Origin: Cycas panzhihuaensis
Lineage: Eukaryota > Cycadophyta
Reading direction: 5' to 3'
Assembly: GCA_023213395.1 (NCBI GenBank)
Contig: CM041465.1
Location: 57,915,741-57,979,740, forward strand
DNA: 64,000 bases
The position numbers and the translations under genes were made by a program. This document shows positions 59,376 to 64,000 of the stretch, one piece after another (position 1 is the stretch's first letter; every line of letters begins with the position of its first letter). The notes under the pieces are model-generated. The model did no database searches, was not told the origin of the DNA, and was given only the letters and a program-made list of their open reading frames with translations.

Positions 59376-60287
59376 GGAAGAATTAGAGAACCTAGCGAAA
59401 GGAAGACCTTCCCTTTTGCTTGGAAGGGTGGTCTACTTTTCAAAGGGGAGCAGCTCTATGTTCCATCAAAAGGAGACAAGATCAAGTGGCTTAAAGAAGC
59501 CCATACTTCGAAAGTAGCTGGTCACTTTGGTATAGGGAAAACTTTAGCAAACTTGAGAAGATATGTTGTATTGCCAAAAATGCAAAATGATGTAAAAAAA
59601 TATGTAAAAGGATGTGTAATGTGTAATACTTCTAAGCCTTCTTCTAGAAAATTAGGATTGTATACACCACTTCCTATTCCCACTAGACCTTGGGAAAGCA
59701 TCTCCATTGATTTCTTAGGGGGACTTCCCATGACTAGGAAGGGACATGATTATCTCTTTGTTGTTGTAGATAGGTTTAGTAAAATGATATGTCTAATACC
59801 TTGTAAGAAGACAAACACAGGTACAGGAGCAGCTGAGTTATTCTTCAAGCATCTATGGAAGAATTTTGGCTTGCCTTCTTCCATCATTTTAGATCAGGAC
59901 ACTCGATTCCTTTCATCATTTTGGAAGTCACTATGGGAGATGATGGATACCAAATTGAAGAGGAGTACAAGTTTCCATCCTCAAACAGATGGACAAACCG
60001 AAGTAGTGAATAGAACTTTGGTATATTTATTGAGGGGATACAATTCCAAGCATCCAAAGACTTGGGATGAATCATTGGCTTTTCTACAATTTGCATTTAA
60101 TAGAGCAATGCATGCATCACACTCTAAAGCACCTTTTGAAGTTTGTTTGGGATACTTACCTCAAAGTCCATTTGACTTAGAGTTTTCCATGCAAGCTAAG
60201 GAAGGATCTGTCAAAGAGGAGGAGGAGCATGACAAGGCTTTAAGAAGATCCAGAGAGTCCACAAAGAAGTACATGATCAACTTCTAA
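59376..60287 (+). pseudogene. gypsy element 4 integrase
   Basis: The zinc-binding domain lies across a frameshift (EAHTSKVAGHFGIGKT, then CVMCNTSKP). The core is open from 59553: SISIDFLGGLP (first Asp), FVVVDRFSKMICLIP, SIILDQDTRFLSSFW (second Asp), STSFHPQTDGQTEVVNR (Glu) and FAFNRAMHASHSKAPFEV. The DDE residues are all present. A frameshift at about 60265 separates the last part. Confidence 0.9.
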
Positions 60288-60769
60288 GGACTCAACAAAA
60301 GTACAAGGAAAGACATGACAAGCATAGGCAAGAGTGTACTTTTCAAGAAGGAGATTTAGTATGGTTATACTTGAGCAAGGAGAGGTTAAAAGGAAAAGGC
60401 AAGGAACTCAAACCTATAAGGTATGGACCATTTAAGATTTTGAGAAAAGTAGGTGGCAATGCTTTCCAACTTGATCTTTCACCTTATATGCAAATATATT
60501 CAGTAGTAAATGCTGAATACTTAAAACTCTTTAAGCCCTCCATGCTAGATGAGGAACAAGACCAGTTCACTTTACCTTCAGTTGATGATTTGTATTTGGA
60601 AAGTGAGGAGTCTCTCAAGGAAGATTGTATCTTGGAGAGAAAATCTACCAAAACAAGACATAAGACACATGAATCTTTCAGGATTAGAGTCGCAGGGCAA
60701 TTGCCTAGTAAGGCCAAGTGGTTTAGTAGGCAACAAGGAGAACAACACTTCCCCCATCTCCAATTCTAA
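60288..60769 (+). pseudogene. gypsy element 4 integrase C-terminus and tail
   Basis: Continues in another frame as KYKERHDKHRQECTFQEGDL, VWLYLSKERLKGKGKELKPI (each in part) and YGPFKILRKVG, the usual integrase C-terminal pattern, then an acidic linker (DDLYLESEESL). The last ~45 residues (ILERKSTKTRHKTHESFRI ... WFSRQQGEQHFPHL) have the spacing of a very diverged chromodomain but lack its clear aromatic cage, so the assignment is uncertain. Confidence 0.7.
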
Positions 60770-60810
60770 GCCAAACAGGAGTTGGCTATTTTCCAAGGAA
60801 GGGGGAGCCA

Positions 60811-61869
60811 TGATCCAGGAGGATCTACTATATGTTTACAGGATGCGGAAAATGCTAGGCATTGGCATAACTGAAAGAGATATGGCCAAATGGTATCAAA
60901 ATTATATGAAATTTTGTGTAAAGGTAGAAGACACATCCCACTAGATGTGTACAAAAGGTGGGGTTCAGAAAATATCATTTGATTAGAGTTCAAGCCTTGT
61001 TTTGCATAAAATTAATCCCACAGCTAGCAGAAAAAAACAGCAAATACATATTATCATTAAATGAATAAAAATGTGGTCAAATGACATCCAAATGAGCTAA
61101 AATTCTGAGGAAGCGGAGGAGACGTGTTCCTATACGTGTACCAAATTTGAGCTGAATTGGAGTCGGTTAAGGTCAGTTACAAGCCGCAACTTTTAAGAAT
61201 TACATGAAGGCCACTTGGACAGCAGAAAAACAACAAATACATATTATCATTAAATGAATAAAAATGCAGCCAAATGACATCCAAAGGAGCTAAAATTTTG
61301 AGGAAGCGGAAGGGACGTGTTCCTATATGTGTACCAAATTTGAGCCAAATTAGAGTCCGTTAAGATTAGTTACAAGCTGCAACTTTTTAAGAATCGCATG
61401 AAGGCCACTTGGACAACATGCATTCTGGTGGTTAGTGGTTATACTTGCATGTTTGCCACTTGTTAAACATGCAATTTTGGTTTCTTTCTATAAATTGAGC
61501 CCTATTACAGGTTGGAGAAGTAGTTCTTGGAGGTGAAAGGCACTTGACTTGGGAAGCATCCTTGGAGAAGCATTTTGGAGGGTTGGAGTCCCCCTTATGG
61601 TATAATTGTATCATTTATTCCTTGTAATTTTACTATTCTTTTGCTAGTTGATTTCTCCACCATTAAATGGAGATTTTCATAGTTTAATAAAAGTACTACT
61701 CCTCATACTTTTGGATCAATGTCAAGAATAAATGATTTGGTGTAGAATTTCCTTTTGTGGGCTCATTGTTGTTTTGATGTTATTGGGATTTCTACACTAA
61801 CTCCTAGGATCTCAAGGAGAAAAGGTTGATAATTGACTTCTTCACCAACTAAGCTCTATTTTGGGATCA
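60811..61869 (+). repeat. 3' LTR of gypsy element 4 with internal duplication
   Basis: 1059 bp. Two diverged units of about 195 bp start with GCAGAAAAA at 61027 and 61222; the 5' LTR has one. The second unit is more like the 5' LTR than the first unit is. Confidence 0.9.
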
Positions 61870-62433
61870 TAAATAAAAGAATTGTTATGACTACACGTAA
61901 GAATTTGATGACTGGTAGGGAGACCAATTGACCACCTCGTGCTATGAGCAAAACTATTAATGTCGAATATCAACCCAATGTCCAATTTTTCACGCACCAC
62001 GGATGGTTGGAAATATTAATGCGCTATGTTAGAATTATCAACGCGCTACGATTGCTTAATATTAACGTGTTATTAATGCCAAATATCAAAACTCACTTGA
62101 TTATGGATTGGTATGTATTGGCACCAAAATATCGATTGATTGTTTAGGGAATCAGCACCGTAGAGGTACGAATGATTATATTTGTGCAGAGAATCCATAG
62201 CTGGAGCAACCTAAGATTTTAAATCGTCATGCAGACTCACACGCAACTCAGACTAAAGTGTTGGAGTGTATTGCGTATATAATATTAATAGCACTATAAA
62301 TTACATAGACGATTATTACGCAATCGTAATTATTATTATAATATCAACGATTATTACGAATACTATTATCGTATAGTGTAGGTCATAGGAGACAAGGTAA
62401 GCCTTAAGCAACTTTGGCGCTTCCTGCGTTCCC

Positions 62434-62532
62434 AGTCGACAGTCTGCAATCTATTCGAATTGGCAACTCGATCTCTCCATTACTAGTCGATAGTCTGCAA
62501 TCTATTTGAATTGGCAACTCGGTCTCTCCAGA
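62434..62532. repeat. 51-bp tandem duplication
   Basis: AGTCGACAGTCTGCAATCTA begins at 62434 and recurs as AGTCGATAGTCTGCAATCTA at 62485; the units differ at a few bases. Confidence 0.85.
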
Positions 62533-63364
62533 ATGCAATTTATGTGCAATTCGAATTGTCGCATATACAAACATATGTGCAAAAGGTGTGATGTGTAGAC
62601 TGAAGGAGCGCATATATAGCAGTCGCCTTCAATGAATAATTTAATGAATGATGCGTATATTTTTTTCTAACAACTCGGCCAATGAAGTGACCTTTTATGT
62701 AATAGTAGCGATTGAATATAAAAGGCGACACCGAATTATTCACTCTATCATAGTATTATATAATATATTGTTTGAACTACAAATGGGTCAGACGAACAAA
62801 CAAATCGAGCATACTGGCCTGGTAATGGACAATGGCTGAAACAATGTATAACACGGTGAATAAGTAAAGACAACGAATTGAAAATGAATGCCTTCGGTGG
62901 AGAAGGGCGGTAGATGGACAGAGACTATAGATGGACAAGGAACAGGGCGATGAAATAAGAGGAGGCAAATGACTGACAATAAATACGATGAGAAAGCGCT
63001 AACTATGGCACAGCGCAGGCGATGCAGACGAGGTTGATCAGATTGAAGGAGCGAGTTCAATTCTACTAACTCCAGTCAATAATAATTAAGAGCTTTAAAA
63101 TTAGCAAGAGATCTGAAACTACGTCTATAAGTAGATAGCTAGCAAGATGCAGAAGCAAAATTCCAACAAACCCTTACATTGAAAAATATGTTAATATTAA
63201 TGCAGAATATTGTGTTGAAAATATGCTAGTTGTGTAACAGTTTACAACGCAAATATAGCGTGTTAAATAATTCAGATTGTCACAGCGTCTATCTCAACCA
63301 GGCAGGAACAAATTGAATTCGGATTTTCAAACGAATACGATACGGGTGTCACAGTGTGATACAA

Positions 63365-63366
<2 letters not shown>

Positions 63367-63418
<52 letters not shown>
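63367..63418. repeat. (CT)n(TA)n microsatellite
   Basis: A CT run of about 18 units followed by a TA run. Confidence 0.95.
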
Positions 63419-63517
63419 TGAGATCTATATATTTTTTCAAATGTAAAAAGCCAGAGACGACTGTGATTATTCTTAAAGTGTAATTGTCTACTTTCGCAAT
63501 TTATATATTTGTTGCTT

Positions 63518-63577
63518 CAACACTTGATAGGTGAATTAATTGGTGTTCAACACTTGATAGGTGAATTAATTGGTGTT
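63518..63577. repeat. 30-bp perfect tandem duplication
   Basis: CAACACTTGATAGGTGAATT starts both units, at 63518 and 63548; no mismatch between them. Confidence 0.95.
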
Positions 63578-63903
63578 TGGGTGGTTGTTTTGATGAATGC
63601 AAATGATTAAGAGCAGGTATATGCGCTCTTTTCTAGATATGGTAGGATATAAATGTCAAGCTAATAATGCGACTGCTCACCACGATATCACTACTTATAA
63701 GAATGAATATGGCGACTTTCTTGGATATAATATTAGGCAGAATATGAATAGATATTGGTAGAATATGAGTTGGCAAGCAATTTGTACTATTCAATAGGAC
63801 TACGAGTGAATGTGAAGCAAGCTAAGTGATTCTATTTATAGCATATTCCACTCCAGCACCATTTGTAGATTCAATTATGATGGCAATGAATTGGTCAAGA
63901 TAG

Positions 63904-63917
63904 AGTGTGTGTGTGTA

Positions 63918-63959
<42 letters not shown>
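63904..63959. repeat. (GT)n(TA)n microsatellite
   Basis: GTGTGT grading through TATGTG into a pure TA run. Confidence 0.95.
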
Positions 63960-63963
<4 letters not shown>

Positions 63964-64000
63964 CTACAATAGCACTTCAATGACCTTTGAGAACAAAAGA

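Larger units (their letters stand above)
55324..61869 (+). mobile_element. Ty3/gypsy element 4, nearly complete
   Basis: 6546 bp with LTRs at 55324-56191 and 60811-61869 (inverted ends TGATCC...GGATCA), TSD TAAAT (55319-55323 and 61870-61874), PBS TGGTATCAGAGC (56197-56208) and purine tract GGAAGGGGGAG before the 3' LTR. Gag, protease, reverse transcriptase, RNase H, integrase and a C-terminal tail follow in gypsy order on the plus strand with only a few stops and frameshifts. It is the best preserved gypsy element in the window. Confidence 0.93.
61875..64000. other. unassigned right flank
   Basis: No gene recognised. Contains a TGTTGGAGTGTATTG word at 62260 that could start an LTR, a 51-bp and a 30-bp tandem duplication and two microsatellites. 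The open frame 61944-62147 has no similarity I recognise. Confidence 0.35.

Overview
The window looks like nuclear DNA of a seed plant with a large, repeat-rich genome. It is AT-rich, dominated by decayed Ty1/copia and Ty3/gypsy LTR retrotransposons nested in one another, and holds one spliced host gene of a land-plant organellar RNA-splicing family. A gymnosperm is plausible from the repeat load and the apparently distant or missing 5' exons of that gene, but this is inference. No bacterial, organellar or viral genome is seen.

Layout. 1-8386: a minus-strand copia element split by a 5.4-kb gag-only LTR element (2195-7561, TSD ATGTC) with one very long LTR (about 3.2 kb). 8387-12700: AT-rich relic DNA with a ~183-bp tandem repeat and a ~490-bp TA/TATACATACA microsatellite. 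12720-19600: a minus-strand gypsy element whose integrase is separated from its reverse transcriptase by a 3.4-kb LTR element (13299-16680, 283-bp LTRs, TSD ATTTT). 20431-25478: a plus-strand chromodomain gypsy element. 27600-30754: a plus-strand gypsy derivative that has lost most of pol.

31723-34867 (minus) is the only clear host gene: eight 3' exons encoding the C-terminal ~587 residues of a CRM-domain protein most like CFM2, a chloroplast group II intron splicing factor. Exons for the N-terminal CRM domains were not found. One exon end with its splice donor is tandemly duplicated inside the following intron.

36591-36912 is a near-perfect TRIM (86-bp LTRs, TSD GGGTG). 37095-39612 carries three related LTR copies and, between the first two, an intron-free fragment of a plant A1 aspartic protease gene, which suggests gene capture. 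40060-45818 is a complete copia element (TSD TACCT), 47424-52650 a copia element whose reverse transcriptase is deleted (TSD ATGTT), 52668-54588 a minus-strand gag-only element with one visible LTR, and 55324-61869 a nearly complete gypsy element (TSD TAAAT) whose two LTRs differ by a ~195-bp internal duplication. 61875-64000 has small tandem duplications and microsatellites but no recognised gene.

The coding content other than the CRM gene and the protease fragment is retroelement gag, protease, reverse transcriptase, RNase H and integrase, nearly all broken by stops, frameshifts or deletions. TSD and interruption evidence gives a relative order: the minus-strand copia is older than 2195-7561, and the minus-strand gypsy is older than 13299-16680. 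No new defence or enzymatic system was found; the most unusual items are the duplicated exon end, the captured protease fragment, the asymmetric long-LTR element and the gag-only element without a zinc knuckle.
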